Below, piece by piece: positions 16,040-25,861 of a stretch of 64,000 bases of DNA; within the stretch, counting starts at the first letter, position 1, and the number at the start of each line of letters is the position of its first letter. The stretch is from Haloarcula ordinaria (GTDB lineage: Archaea; Halobacteriota; Halobacteria; Halobacteriales; Haloarculaceae): positions 682,001 to 746,000 of the forward strand of contig NZ_CP119789.1 in the NCBI RefSeq assembly GCF_029338275.1, written 5' to 3'. A program made the translations under genes and the position numbers. Under the pieces are notes generated by a model. The model saw only the letters and a list, made by a program, of their open reading frames with translations, did no database searches and had not been told where the DNA came from.

Positions 16040-17776
16040 TTACAGGTCGCCGAAGGTCGCCTCGCCGGTGGTCAGCTGTTCGAGCACCTCGGCCAACCCG
16101 TCGATGGGGACGCGCTGCTGTTCGGTCGAGTCCCGTTCGCGCAGCGTGACGGTGTCTTCCTCCAGTGACTCGTAGTCGACGGTCACGCAGTACGGGGTGC
16201 CGACTTCGTCCTGCCGACGGTAGCGCCGCCCGATAGCGCCCGAGTCGTCGTAGGTGACCGAGTGGCCCGCCGCCCGGAGCGCGCCGGCTATCTCGTGGGC
16301 GTAGTCGTCCAGCCCGTCCTTGTCCATCAGCGGGAAGACGCCGACGGTGGTCGGGGCCTGTTCGGGCGGGAGGTCGAGGTAGGTCCGTTCCTCGCCGTCC
16401 ACCTCGTCGGTCGCGTACGCGTGGGCGAGGACGGTGTAGACGATGCGGCCGACACCGAAGGAGGGTTCGACGACGTGAGGCGTGACGTGTTCGCCGCTCT
16501 CGGTCACTTCCTCGACGCTGAAGTTCGTCTCGGCGACGGGCACGGTGTAGGATTCCCCATCGACTTCGACGGTCACGTCGTCGCCGTCGAAGGCGTCGGG
16601 GTCGCGCTCGGCCAGCATTTCAAGTGCGTCGGCCACGTCTCCGGCCGCGCCGCCGAACTCCGGCCCCAGGTAGCTCATGTCGGGGTCGACGGTCGGCCGC
16701 TCGACCGTGACGGGATCGTCGTACTGCTTGAAGACGGTGAAGTCCTCGCCGGAGTGCTCGGCGTGCTTGTCGAGGTCGTAGCTGCCCCGGTAGGCGAAGC
16801 CGGTGATCTCGATCCAGTCGCCGTCGATCTCGGCCTCGGCGTCCCAGCAGTCAGAGGCGTAGTGGGCCAGCTCGCCCGGGAGGTGCTGGCGGAACCGGAA
16901 CCGGTCCATGTCGATACCGACCCGCTCGTACCAGTCTTTCGCGACGCCCAGGTAGTACGCCACCCAGTCGCTGGCGATGACGTCCTCGGCGACGGCCTCG
17001 CCGACGGTCAGCTCGACCTGGCCGCCGTCGTCGGCCTGCTGGTTCTCGCCCGAATAGAGGGGGAGGACGACGTCCTCGACGGTCTCGAGCGGTGGCTCGT
17101 CTTCCTCGGGGTCGACGAAGTGCTCCAGTTCGGCCTGCGTGAACTCCCGCACTCGCACGAGGGACTTCCGCGGGGAGATCTCGTTCCGGTAGGCCTTGCC
17201 GATCTGCGCGACGCCGAAGGGCAGCTGGTTGCGGGCGTACTCCGAGAGCTGCGGGAACTCGACGAAGATGCCCTGGGCCGTCTCGGGGCGCAGGTAGCCC
17301 GGCGAGGAGGTGCCGGGGCCGATGTTCGTCTCGAACATCAGGTTGAAGTTGTCGACCGGCTCGCCGGCCAGCGAGGCGCCACAGGAGGGACAGGCGATGT
17401 CGTGCTCGGCGATGATGTCCATGACCTCCTCGTTGGGCAGCGACTCGGCCTCCTCGATGTCGGTGTTGTCCTCGACGACGTGGTCGGCCCGGTGGGTCGC
17501 CCCACACTCGGCGCACTCGATTATCATGTCGTCGAAGCCGTCCAGGTGGCCCGACGCCTCGAAGACGGGCTCGGGCATCACGTCCGGGGCCGAAATCTCC
17601 TGGTGCCCCTCGCGGACGACGAAGCGGTCGCGCCAGGCGTCCTCGACGTTCGACTTCAGGGCCGCGCCCTGGGGACCGTAGGTCCAGAAGCCGGCGGCAC
17701 CGCCGTAGACCCCGGCGGCCGGGAAGAAGAAGCCCCGGCGCTTGGCCAGTTCGGTGAGGCGTTCGCCCTCGCTCAT
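16040..17776 (-). CDS. glyS: Glycyl-tRNA synthetase
   Basis: Class II synthetase of 578 aa charging tRNA-Gly. Motif 2 (AYRNEISPR) and motif 3 (GVGRIVY) are clear, as are a zinc-binding insert with CAEC and CPSC pairs (about residues 85-140) and a C-terminal anticodon-binding domain. The Met at 17776 overlaps the upstream CBS gene stop by 4 bp (ATGA) and begins the canonical SEGERLTELAKRRGF start; the longer frame reads through the CBS gene. A tRNA-Gly gene lies at 60177. Confidence 0.95.
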   Translation of the reverse strand: MSEGERLTELAKRRGFFFPAAGVYGGAAGFWTYGPQGAALKSNVEDAWRDRFVVREGHQEISAPDVMPEPVFEASGHLDGFDDMIIECAECGATHRADHVVEDNTDIEEAESLPNEEVMDIIAEHDIACPSCGASLAGEPVDNFNLMFETNIGPGTSSPGYLRPETAQGIFVEFPQLSEYARNQLPFGVAQIGKAYRNEISPRKSLVRVREFTQAELEHFVDPEEDEPPLETVEDVVLPLYSGENQQADDGGQVELTVGEAVAEDVIASDWVAYYLGVAKDWYERVGIDMDRFRFRQHLPGELAHYASDCWDAEAEIDGDWIEITGFAYRGSYDLDKHAEHSGEDFTVFKQYDDPVTVERPTVDPDMSYLGPEFGGAAGDVADALEMLAERDPDAFDGDDVTVEVDGESYTVPVAETNFSVEEVTESGEHVTPHVVEPSFGVGRIVYTVLAHAYATDEVDGEERTYLDLPPEQAPTTVGVFPLMDKDGLDDYAHEIAGALRAAGHSVTYDDSGAIGRRYRRQDEVGTPYCVTVDYESLEEDTVTLRERDSTEQQRVPIDGLAEVLEQLTTGEATFGDL

Positions 17777-18618
17777 AGGGCCCTCAACAGGTCGATGTCG
17801 CGGACGATGCCCACGAGGTCGGAGCCGGAGACCAGCGGAATCTGTTCGATCTCGTGTTCGATGAGCAGCTGGGCCGCCTCGGTCGCTGTCCGGCGTTTGT
17901 TGACGGTGACGAGGTCCTTGGTCATGAACTCCCGGACGGGTTCGACCGGAATCTCGACGTTCCGGGTGGGCATGTAGCGGCCGCTGACGGCCTTGATGCC
18001 CTCCCAGGCCCACTCGTCGTCCTGGCTGGCGATGGAGTCGCCGGTGTCGTCCTCGCCCTCGACGACGCGGGCCACCTCGATGATGTCCACCTCGGTCAGC
18101 ATCCCCGTCGTGTCGCCGTCGTCGTCGAGGACGACACCGTAGGGGACACCGGCGTGAGCGAGCTCTCGCTCGGCGACGGGCAGCGGCGTCCCGGCGTAGA
18201 TGCAGTTGATCTCGCGGCTCGCCAGGTCACCGACCTCCGTCGTGCCGTCGATGTCGCCGTTGGCGATGGCGCGGATGACGTCGGTGACGGTGACGATGCC
18301 CTCGAGCCCGCCGTCGACGACGGGGAGTCGGCGCTCGCCTTTCTCGACCATCAGCCGGGCTGCCGCCTCGATGGTGGCGTCCGCGGTGATGGTCTCGACC
18401 TCTTCGACGAGCAGGGCCAGCTGGTCCTCGTCTGGCTGGTCGATGAGGGCGTCCCGGGTGACGATGCCGCGAAACTCCTCGCCGTCGTCGGTCGCTTTGA
18501 TAACGGGGACGGACGAGAACGCTCGCTCCTGGAGATACTCGAGGACGTCGTCACGGGTGCCGGGAATCTCGACGGTGACGACCTCCGAGCGAGGCGTCAT
18601 GACGTCTGCAACGTTCAT
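17773..18618 (-). CDS. Four-CBS-domain protein
   Basis: A 281-aa protein made of two CBS pairs (four repeats, the first starting at MNVADVMTPRSEVV and the last ending in GIVRDIDLLRAL). It is probably an adenine-nucleotide sensor. The Met at 18618 is the start nearest the conserved repeat. The stop codon overlaps the glyS start (ATGA), so the two genes are translationally coupled; this suggests nucleotide-status control linked to glyS, though the sequence does not prove it. Confidence 0.85.
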   Translation of the reverse strand: MNVADVMTPRSEVVTVEIPGTRDDVLEYLQERAFSSVPVIKATDDGEEFRGIVTRDALIDQPDEDQLALLVEEVETITADATIEAAARLMVEKGERRLPVVDGGLEGIVTVTDVIRAIANGDIDGTTEVGDLASREINCIYAGTPLPVAERELAHAGVPYGVVLDDDGDTTGMLTEVDIIEVARVVEGEDDTGDSIASQDDEWAWEGIKAVSGRYMPTRNVEIPVEPVREFMTKDLVTVNKRRTATEAAQLLIEHEIEQIPLVSGSDLVGIVRDIDLLRAL

Positions 18619-18976
18619 ACTGCCAAAGTGTCCGCCCCGCACCTACTAAGTCCTTAACATCCGCCGCGTTTCGCCGCCAGCGCTGCCGTCGCCGGAGGCG
18701 ACTGCCCCGGACGCGACTCCGGTAAGACGACCGGACCTCGTCGCCGCCGACGCTTCGATATGTCACCGAAGACTCGATTCATGATAACGAACGCTTACTA
18801 TCGGTCCGTGCCAATTACCGGCTAAAACCCTCGAATTCGGTGGTCACTGGGAACCAACAGAACTAATTTTTCAGGGCTGATAACTCCTCTCTTAGAAATC
18901 CGGACAATCTGATAGCACCGGGGCGCCGTGCGTTGGTTCCGCTATGCTTAAATACTGTTGTTACATATTATCATGC
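18619..18976. other. Intergenic gap with one promoter
   Basis: 358 bp with no credible gene. The right end carries a TATA element (CTTAAATA, 18947-18954) 23 bp before the small gene at 18977, as expected for a leaderless transcript. The rest shows no repeat or RNA structure that I can recognise. Confidence 0.5.
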
Positions 18977-19144
18977 ATGGAGCCGGACACGGTTGCCGCA
19001 GTGGAAGTTGCTGAGGACGCGGAGGTCATGGCTTCCGTCGAGGAAGGCGCGGCCGACACGCTCATCATCGCGGACATCTCCAAGGACGACGCCTATCTCA
19101 CACTTCCGCTCGACGACGCAGCTGCCCTCCCAGCCTGGCGGTAA
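18977..19144 (+). CDS. Small acidic haloarchaeal protein (55 aa)
   Basis: A 55-aa acidic protein with the pattern of a short two-to-three-strand fold (AAVEVAEDAEVMASVEEGAADTL split around Met, then a DISKDDAYLTLPLDDA stretch). The start at 18977 is supported by the TATA box 23 bp upstream. It resembles a conserved haloarchaeal protein of unknown function (DUF7556-like, from memory). No partner is evident; serA follows 237 bp downstream. Confidence 0.65.
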   Translation: MEPDTVAAVEVAEDAEVMASVEEGAADTLIIADISKDDAYLTLPLDDAAALPAWR

Positions 19145-19381
19145 GCGTCGGTTTTCGAGTCGCCCTCCCGAGCCCCGTTCGACCCTTTTCACTGCCGGTA
19201 ACGGCCGATTATCGGTTGCTCGACCCGCTGGATGTCGCTCGTTCGGCAGCGCTCGATGCTATCAGGGCCCCGCACTCGTGTTCGCTATCGGACCGAGTTC
19301 CGCCCACGTTGTCGTCCACGCGGACAGTGCACACGCGACGAGAAAACAAGCGTTATGCCGCCCCAGTAAGTCCGACTCGAT

Positions 19382-20968
19382 ATGAAGGTACTTGTCACGG
19401 ACCCGATCGCGGACGCCGGGCTCGAACGCCTCCGCGAAGCGGGCCACGAGGTCGAAACGGCCTACGACGTCGAGGGTGACGCGCTGTTCGACGCAGTGTC
19501 TGACGCCCACGCGCTCATCGTCCGCTCGGGTACGGACGTCTCCGAGGAACTGTTCCAGGCGGCCCCGAAACTCGTCATCGTCGGGCGGGCCGGTATCGGC
19601 GTCGACAACATCGACATCGACGCGGCCACCGACCACGGCGTCATCGTCGCGAACGCCCCCGAGGGCAACGTCCGCGCCGCCGCCGAACACTCCGTCGCGA
19701 TGGCCTTCGCGACCGCTCGCTCGATTCCGCAGGCCCACGACCGCCTGAAAGACGGCGAGTGGGCCAAAGGCGAGTTCCTCGGCACCGAGGTCAACAACAA
19801 GACACTGGGCGTCGTCGGCTTCGGCCGCGTCGGCCAGGAGGTCGCGAAGCGACTGGGCCACCTCGGGATGGACATCGTCACGTTCGACCCCTACATCAGC
19901 GAGGAACGCGCAAAGCAGTTCGGCGCCGAACTCGTCGACGAACTGGACGAGTGTCTCGCGGCCGCCGACTTCGTCACCATCCACACGCCGCTGACCCCCG
20001 AGACCGAGAACATGATCGGCGAGGAGGAACTCGCCCAGCTCGAGGGCGGCTACGTCGTCAACTGCGCCCGCGGCGGCATCATCGACGAGGCTGCGCTGGC
20101 CGAGGCCGTCGAGGACGGCGTCCTGAAGGGCGCGGCGCTCGACGTCTTCGGCGAGGAACCGCTCAGCGACGACAGCCCGCTGCTCGACGTCGAGGACATC
20201 ATCGTCACGCCCCATCTGGGCGCCTCGACGGAGGCCGCCCAGGAGAACGTCGCCACCTCCACCGCCGACCAGGTCGTCGCGGCGTTCAACGAAGAGCCGG
20301 TGGCGAACGCGCTGAACGCCCCCTCTATCGACGCGACGACGTTCGAACAGGTCAAGCCGTACCTGGACCTGGCCGACACCGCCGGCCGCATCGCCGTCCA
20401 GCTGTTCGACAAACACATGTCGACCGTCGAGGTCACCTACGCCGGTGACATCGCCGACCAGGACGTCGAGTACGTCACGGCGAGCGCGCTGAAGGGCGTC
20501 TTCGAGCCCTCCGACCTCCAGGTCAACGCGGTCAACGCCCCCCAGATTGCCAAGGAGCGCGGCATCGACGTCACCGAGTCCAAGACGAGCTCCGCCGAGG
20601 ACTACCAGAGCCTCATCACCGTCACCGTCTCCGACGGCGAGGACTCCGTCTCCGTCTGTGGGACCCGCTTCGGCGGCGAGGAGTCCCGTATCGTCCGCAT
20701 CGACGGCCACCGCATCGAGGCGGTCCCCCACGGCCACATGCTGGTCGTCCGGAACAAGGACGAACCCGGCACCATCGGCTTCATCGGGACGGCGCTGGGC
20801 GAGTCCGACATCAACATCGCCGGGATGTTCAACGGCCGCCGGACCATCGGTGGGCAGGCGCTCTCCGTCTACAACTTAGACGAGAAGCCGACCAACGAAC
20901 TGCTGGAGAAACTGAACGCCGACGACCGCATCATCGAGACCACCTACGTCGCGCTGGGCCACGAGTAA
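19382..20968 (+). CDS. serA: D-3-phosphoglycerate dehydrogenase SerA
   Basis: First enzyme of the phosphorylated serine pathway, 528 aa. It has an N-terminal substrate half, a Rossmann domain with GFGRVGQEV (about 143-151), catalytic Arg (about 230), Glu (about 260) and His in TPHLGAST (about 278), an intervening domain and a C-terminal ACT domain (about 450-528). The ACT domain ends in the NIAGMFNGRR region and is the likely serine feedback site. This is the long, ACT-containing form. The end product enzyme SerB is at the left edge of the window. Confidence 0.95.
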   Translation: MKVLVTDPIADAGLERLREAGHEVETAYDVEGDALFDAVSDAHALIVRSGTDVSEELFQAAPKLVIVGRAGIGVDNIDIDAATDHGVIVANAPEGNVRAAAEHSVAMAFATARSIPQAHDRLKDGEWAKGEFLGTEVNNKTLGVVGFGRVGQEVAKRLGHLGMDIVTFDPYISEERAKQFGAELVDELDECLAAADFVTIHTPLTPETENMIGEEELAQLEGGYVVNCARGGIIDEAALAEAVEDGVLKGAALDVFGEEPLSDDSPLLDVEDIIVTPHLGASTEAAQENVATSTADQVVAAFNEEPVANALNAPSIDATTFEQVKPYLDLADTAGRIAVQLFDKHMSTVEVTYAGDIADQDVEYVTASALKGVFEPSDLQVNAVNAPQIAKERGIDVTESKTSSAEDYQSLITVTVSDGEDSVSVCGTRFGGEESRIVRIDGHRIEAVPHGHMLVVRNKDEPGTIGFIGTALGESDINIAGMFNGRRTIGGQALSVYNLDEKPTNELLEKLNADDRIIETTYVALGHE

Positions 20969-20985
20969 CCTCCTCCCCGGGTCAT

Positions 20986-21207
20986 CTAGCGCCGCTGTAA
21001 CAGTCGTTCGTACCGGTCGACCACCGCCTGATGTCGTGCTTCTTTGCGCTCCAGTTCCGCCTCGAGCGAGGCCACGTGATGCTGCAACACGGCTATCTCT
21101 AGCTGGTAGAGCGTGCTCGGCGAGTACTTCCGGCTCCGTTCGGGTACCTGGATGCTGTGCGCCGACGGCGACTGGGGCGTCGCCCCTTGCTCAGGGCGTG
21201 TGACCAT
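20986..21207 (-). CDS. Small coiled-coil protein (73 aa)
   Basis: A 73-aa protein whose C-terminal half (about 30-73) is a continuous heptad-rich helix (LYQLEIAVLQHHVASLEAEL type), a probable dimeric coiled coil. The N-terminal 25 residues are polar and disordered. The start at 21207 is the first Met outside the neighbouring GC-rich spacer; a longer start is possible. It lies between convergent serA and upstream polD2. No family function recognised. Confidence 0.5.
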   Translation of the reverse strand: MVTRPEQGATPQSPSAHSIQVPERSRKYSPSTLYQLEIAVLQHHVASLEAELERKEARHQAVVDRYERLLQRR

Positions 21208-21330
21208 ATCACAAGCACGGACCAGCGGGTCAAAAGCACCCATCGGACGGACGTCACACGGTCGTCGCACGAGCTATGTGTGTCGTGTCTGCCCCGTCGA
21301 TAGTGCAGTCGCCGGAGACGACCACCGGAG

Positions 21331-24300
21331 TCACATGAAGTCGGCGATGCCCGACTGCTTGTTGTGGTCGTCCTCGAACACCGACTCGATGGAGCGTTCG
21401 AGTATCTTCAGGCGCTGTTTCGTGTAGTCTCGCGCACCGAACTCGTCTGCGACGCGGATGGCCGTGTCGATGTACTTCGTGACAGAGCCCTCGTGGACGG
21501 TGAGGTTCACCCGGCCGCCACACTCCCGGCAGTCGCCCGATAGCGGCATCCGCCGATAGTCCTCGCCACAGTCCAGACAGCGGGTCTTCTGGCGGGAGAA
21601 CGCCCGGAGGTTCCCGATGAGGTCCGGCAGGAAGTGGTACTCGATGATGCGCTCGGCGACGTCCGACTCGACGACCGACCGGAGTTTCCGCGAGATGGCG
21701 AGCTGGGCGTCCATCTTGTCCTCCATCGACCCCAGCGTCTTGTACGCCGACAGCGCCGGTCCCGCCGCGATGTTCGTGGTATCGTGCGTGTGCCGGAAGT
21801 CCGTGTACTCCCGGTCGGTGTCCAGCGTCGCCTCGGCGATCTTCATGACGTCCTCGACGTCGGCCGGGTCGGCCATCTCGCGGGTGGCCTCGTAGAACTC
21901 CCGGGGGTACGAGTCCATGATGTCCATGTTGTGGGCCTCGTCGTCGATCTCGCTGGGGTCGATGCGCGAGGACATCACTAGCGGGGCGTCCATCCGACCG
22001 CCACGCTTGTCGGGGAGATAGGACCGCGAGAAGTTCAGCAGGCCGTCCATGAGGAGCATGACGCAATCTTCGTCACCGTCACACTGCGCTGCGTATATAC
22101 CCTCAACGGCAACTGTGTGGGTTTCGCTGACCGTGAGACAGTAGACGTACTCTACCTCGCTCTGGACGTACCCGACCGACTCGACCGTATCGGTGGGGGT
22201 TCCGATCCCGTCGGTTGCGACCGCCTCTCCAGCGGCGGTCATCGTCGTGTCCCCGCCATCGTAGGCTGGCAGCCGGTCACCCGTCTCCACTTCTGCTGCC
22301 GGAACCTCCGTGACGCCGTCCTCCTCGGCTCGCAGCATCGTGTGATCCGGCGTCACGCGGAGCGTCCGGTCGCCGACGTTGATTCTGACCATGTGGTCGG
22401 GGGCGGGATGTTTCGAGACGGCTTCGACCGGCTTTCGACAGGGGCCGTCCTCACCGAGCGAGGGAACGACGAGATCACCATCGAGGTCCTGTACGAGCGT
22501 CCCGAAGTCGTCCTCACGGGGGTCCTCGAGTCGCTTCTCGACGAGGTCCTTGATGTTCCCGTAGTGCCACTCGTCGTTCTCGTCCTCGTACCACACCTTC
22601 GTCTCCGGATGGAAGCAGTTGCGGCGCTTAGCGGCGTGAAAGTACGGATGCGCGTACCCGACGGCCGCCGACGTGAACCCGACGACCCGCCCCACCGTCG
22701 CCGCACTCGTGTGGGGGGCCATCCCGAAGACGAGTTCGCCCACGAGGTCCTCGCGGTCGTCGAACTCGTAGTACCGGTCGAGCCCGTAGTACTGCTCCAG
22801 CAGGTCGTCGACGAACGCGGCGGTCTGGAGCATGTGCTCGGCCGCGCCGTTGGAGAGGACGATGTCCTGGACCTTCAGTTCGACCAGCTGTTCCTCGTGG
22901 GTCAGTGGCTCGCCGTGGATGTCGTACTCGTAGCCCAGCGACCGCAGCCGGTCGGCCGCCACGTCGAGTTCTGCTGGGCGCACGGCGGTCACCGGCAGGT
23001 CGGTCATGTCGTAGCGGACGGTCCCGTCCTTGAACGACGAGACGTCGTGTTTCGACCGGAGGATGCCCTTCTCCATCGGCTCGGGGATCTTCTCCGCCGA
23101 GGAGAGCCCCTTGACGCCTTTCAGCTGCTCGAAGGCCGTCTCACGCTCGCCGACGGATTCGAGGGCGTCGCGGTAGGCCGCGTGGATGTCCAGTTCCTTC
23201 GTCTGGACCGGCGAGGCCAGCGTCTCACAGCGCGGGCACTCGGCGCGGCCAGACTCGTCGGGGTCGACCTCCTGGCCGCAGTCGCGACACTCGTAGACCG
23301 TCTCGGCCGCGCCGGAACACTCCGGGCAGCGGGCCATGTGGGTCTCGGCGCCACACTCCAGGCAGCGCCGCCGGGCCACCTGGACCTCGACGCGGCCCGG
23401 TGTGTCGCTCATCGAGTCGGCGTGTTTCGCCGCCGTCGCGACGTCCCGCTGGGCGCCGCCGGCCTCGCCGATGGGGAAGAGCGTGTGGACCGCCGGCGAG
23501 AGGTCGCGACGCTCCGACTTCTCGGGGCGTCCCATCCGGTTGCCGATGCGGGTGGGGGCGCGCTCGCGGACCTCGAAGGGGGCAATCTCGCCGATTGCCT
23601 CGATGGCGTTCTCGCCGTCGTCGTACGTGCAGGCGCGCTCGGAGAGGTCTCCAGGGGTCCACTCGCGTTCCAGCGACCGCGAGAAGCCCAGCGTCCGGAT
23701 CAGCGGCACCCAGTCCTCGACGAGGAGGGAGTCCTCGTCCTGGGTGTGTTCGACCAGCAGGTGTTCGAGCGTCTCGCGGACGGGTTCGGACTTCGGGAGC
23801 ACGAGTGCCCCGTCGGCGGCCGCCTCGCGTTCCATCGCTGCGCCGTCGGTCTGTGCGACGCGCGCCTCGTCGACGGCGTCGGCGAGTGCCGTTACCTGGT
23901 CGACGCTCACGTCGTGCCAGAGGTAGGTGTACTTCGGGTGGAGCGGCGCGTCGTAGTCGCTGGCCCACGTGAGCGCGTCCTCGGCGCTGGGCTCGGCGAG
24001 GTCGACCCGGGGGTCGTCGCGCATCGCCTGGACGTCCGCGCCGGCCGCCTCGAAGTCCTGCTCCCACCACTCGACGGTGTAGGAGGCCGGCGCGAGCGGG
24101 TGGTTGTTCTCGACGAACTCGCCGTAGTTGACCAGGTACTCGCCCAGGTCCAGGATCTTCGTGACGCCGTTTCGCACCTCCAGGGCCTCTTCGGCGTCGT
24201 CGATGCGCCGGACCTCGCCGTTCGCGAGGCGGACCGTGGGCCCCTCGATGGTGTCGACGGGGACCACCCCGGCGGCCTTACCGGGCCGTTCGGTCTTGAT

Positions 24301-25437
24301 TTGGGTCCCGGTCGCGAGGAAATCGTCGACGAGGTGCATCGTCGCCGGGTGGACGCCCGCCGTTGCGAACCCGTGGTTGCGCGCCCGGCCGTAGCGCAGG
24401 CGGAACCCGCCGGGTTTCGAGGGATGGGAGAAGACGGGGCGGCCGGCGATGAGGTCCCGCAGGTACTTCTTGGCGGGTTCGACGCGTGGCGGGCCAGACT
24501 GCTCTTCGGATTCGTCGCTTTCCTCGTCTCTGTCGCTTTCGCTCGCGGTTTCACTGCTCGCGTCGTCCGAGGCCTCCCCCTGGTCGGCCTCGCTCTCCCC
24601 GATGGTCCCGTCGATGAGGTCCTGGAGCCACGGCCAGTCCACCTCCTCCAGATTCCGCGTGTAGCGCTGGATCTTCGGCGCCTTGAGCGCGATGCCCTCC
24701 GCGAGCACGAGACACATCCCACCGCGCGCCGAGTTCGAGTCCACGCGCTCGAGGTCGCGGAAGCCAGAGACCTCCTCGTCCCCGGTGGCCTCGCCGTCGA
24801 GCATGATGGGCATGTGCTCCGCGATGAACTTCGTCTCCTTCTCCTTCGGGGAGTACTGGAGGCCGGTGTCCTTGTCGTAGAGGTCGACCTCCTCGGCGTA
24901 GCGGCCGATCTCCTCCTCGCGGGCCCTGTACTGGTCGATGCCCAGCAGGGCGCGGGCGTAGTCGGCGACGAGCACCGAGAGCGCCTGGGCGGTCCCACCC
25001 GCCGAGCGGATGGGGCCGGCGTAGTAGACGTTGATGAACTCCGTCCCGTCGTCGTTCTCCAGCAGCTCGACGCGGTCGATGCCCTCGATGGGGGCCGCGA
25101 CCACGCCCTCGGTCAGCAGAGCGACGGCAGTACGGACCGCGCCCTCGACTTTCCCCTCACGGGTGTCGTAGTCGCCGACGGTCCCCTCGACGAAGTCGTC
25201 GACGAGTTCCAGCGCGGCCTCCTCCCGGGACATCTGGCCTTCGAGCTCGCGGACGCGTTCGGCGACGCCGTCGATGCCGAGGATGTTCTCGACGCGGTCG
25301 GCCATGTCTCTGGCCGTGGGAATCTCGACCTCCGGCTTGGGGTCGCCACCCCGCTTCTTCGCGCGCTGGGCGACGTCCATCGCGTCGTCGAGCTGCGTCT
25401 CCAGCGTCTCGAAGTACTGTTTGTCGGCCTCGCGCAT
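21331..25437 (-). CDS. polD2: DNA polymerase D large subunit (DP2) with mini-intein
   Basis: Catalytic subunit of the replicative polymerase D: 1368 aa as translated, 1190 after removal of a 178-aa intein. Zinc clusters are seen at CLECGAE...CPEC...CRDC...CPRC (about 690-750) and CLDCGED...CRECGG near the C terminus. The intein splits the catalytic motif after AKRRN and before CDGDED, where the active-site Asp residues lie. An acidic insert (about 280-320) precedes GPPRVEP. The first Met is only 1 bp from the stop of the PPC-domain gene upstream, so they form an operon. The small subunit is polD1 at 2542. Confidence 0.95.
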   Translation of the reverse strand: MREADKQYFETLETQLDDAMDVAQRAKKRGGDPKPEVEIPTARDMADRVENILGIDGVAERVRELEGQMSREEAALELVDDFVEGTVGDYDTREGKVEGAVRTAVALLTEGVVAAPIEGIDRVELLENDDGTEFINVYYAGPIRSAGGTAQALSVLVADYARALLGIDQYRAREEEIGRYAEEVDLYDKDTGLQYSPKEKETKFIAEHMPIMLDGEATGDEEVSGFRDLERVDSNSARGGMCLVLAEGIALKAPKIQRYTRNLEEVDWPWLQDLIDGTIGESEADQGEASDDASSETASESDRDEESDESEEQSGPPRVEPAKKYLRDLIAGRPVFSHPSKPGGFRLRYGRARNHGFATAGVHPATMHLVDDFLATGTQIKTERPGKAAGVVPVDTIEGPTVRLANGEVRRIDDAEEALEVRNGVTKILDLGEYLVNYGEFVENNHPLAPASYTVEWWEQDFEAAGADVQAMRDDPRVDLAEPSAEDALTWASDYDAPLHPKYTYLWHDVSVDQVTALADAVDEARVAQTDGAAMEREAAADGALVLPKSEPVRETLEHLLVEHTQDEDSLLVEDWVPLIRTLGFSRSLEREWTPGDLSERACTYDDGENAIEAIGEIAPFEVRERAPTRIGNRMGRPEKSERRDLSPAVHTLFPIGEAGGAQRDVATAAKHADSMSDTPGRVEVQVARRRCLECGAETHMARCPECSGAAETVYECRDCGQEVDPDESGRAECPRCETLASPVQTKELDIHAAYRDALESVGERETAFEQLKGVKGLSSAEKIPEPMEKGILRSKHDVSSFKDGTVRYDMTDLPVTAVRPAELDVAADRLRSLGYEYDIHGEPLTHEEQLVELKVQDIVLSNGAAEHMLQTAAFVDDLLEQYYGLDRYYEFDDREDLVGELVFGMAPHTSAATVGRVVGFTSAAVGYAHPYFHAAKRRNCFHPETKVWYEDENDEWHYGNIKDLVEKRLEDPREDDFGTLVQDLDGDLVVPSLGEDGPCRKPVEAVSKHPAPDHMVRINVGDRTLRVTPDHTMLRAEEDGVTEVPAAEVETGDRLPAYDGGDTTMTAAGEAVATDGIGTPTDTVESVGYVQSEVEYVYCLTVSETHTVAVEGIYAAQCDGDEDCVMLLMDGLLNFSRSYLPDKRGGRMDAPLVMSSRIDPSEIDDEAHNMDIMDSYPREFYEATREMADPADVEDVMKIAEATLDTDREYTDFRHTHDTTNIAAGPALSAYKTLGSMEDKMDAQLAISRKLRSVVESDVAERIIEYHFLPDLIGNLRAFSRQKTRCLDCGEDYRRMPLSGDCRECGGRVNLTVHEGSVTKYIDTAIRVADEFGARDYTKQRLKILERSIESVFEDDHNKQSGIADFM
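22084..22617 (-). other. Mini-intein in DP2 (178 aa, no homing endonuclease)
   Basis: Residues 941-1118 of the DP2 precursor. Block A starts at Cys 941 (CFHPETKVWYED); block B is RVTPDHTML with the TxxH pair; block F contains CLTVSETHTVAVEG. The last intein residue is Gln preceded by Ala (YAAQ), and the +1 extein residue is Cys. The usual His-Asn ending is therefore absent. No LAGLIDADG endonuclease is present. The insertion point in the KRRN/CDGDED motif is the known archaeal PolII intein site. Confidence 0.9.
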
Positions 25438-25438
25438 C

Positions 25439-25861
25439 TCAGAGCTCCCAGAGGTCCAGGTCGGTCGAGCCGTCGTGAGTGCGTTCGAGGTGAGTGTCGA
25501 ACCCGCGGACGTACACCTCGCCGGCCCAGACTGTCGCGCTGTTCAGGTGGCCCGCGAGGGCCGTCCCGTCGGGTCGTGAGAGCACGGCGTGGGTGTGGGC
25601 GAAGCGCTCGCCGTCCAGCCACGAGACGTTGCCCATACAGGCGGCCACCTCGAGCGGTTCGTCGAACGTGACGGCGTCGTACTCCGTGCGGTCCTGGTCG
25701 TAGAACCATACCTCGGCGTCCTGCACCGCGCCGAGGCCGTAGAAGAAGGCCGCGTCGAGGTCCTCGTCGTCGGCGAGGCCCTCGACCTCCGCTCGCCAGT
25801 CCGCGCCGTGGTCCAGTCGACAGACGAACTCCGAGGCGGTGTCGACTTCCCGATAATCCAT
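25439..25861 (-). CDS. PPC/DUF296 domain DNA-binding-type protein
   Basis: A 140-aa protein of the PPC (plants and prokaryotes conserved, DUF296) fold, with the characteristic FFYGLGAVQDAEV, HTHAVLSRPDG and GHLNSATV segments. Trimeric PPC proteins bind metal through such His residues, and some bind DNA through partner AT-hooks, which are absent here. It is immediately upstream of and co-directional with polD2, suggesting co-expression with the replicative polymerase. Function in archaea is not defined. Confidence 0.8.
   Translation of the reverse strand: MDYREVDTASEFVCRLDHGADWRAEVEGLADDEDLDAAFFYGLGAVQDAEVWFYDQDRTEYDAVTFDEPLEVAACMGNVSWLDGERFAHTHAVLSRPDGTALAGHLNSATVWAGEVYVRGFDTHLERTHDGSTDLDLWEL

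Noticed and set aside
16262..17977. 571-codon plus-strand frame opposite glyS
   Set aside because: Shadow frame with no domain; glyS motifs are complete on the minus strand.
22117..25671. A 1184-codon open frame on the plus strand opposite polD2
   Set aside because: It is the antisense shadow of a GC-rich acidic gene; the composition is Val/Arg/Leu-rich and polD2 on the other strand has unmistakable domains and a continuous intein.
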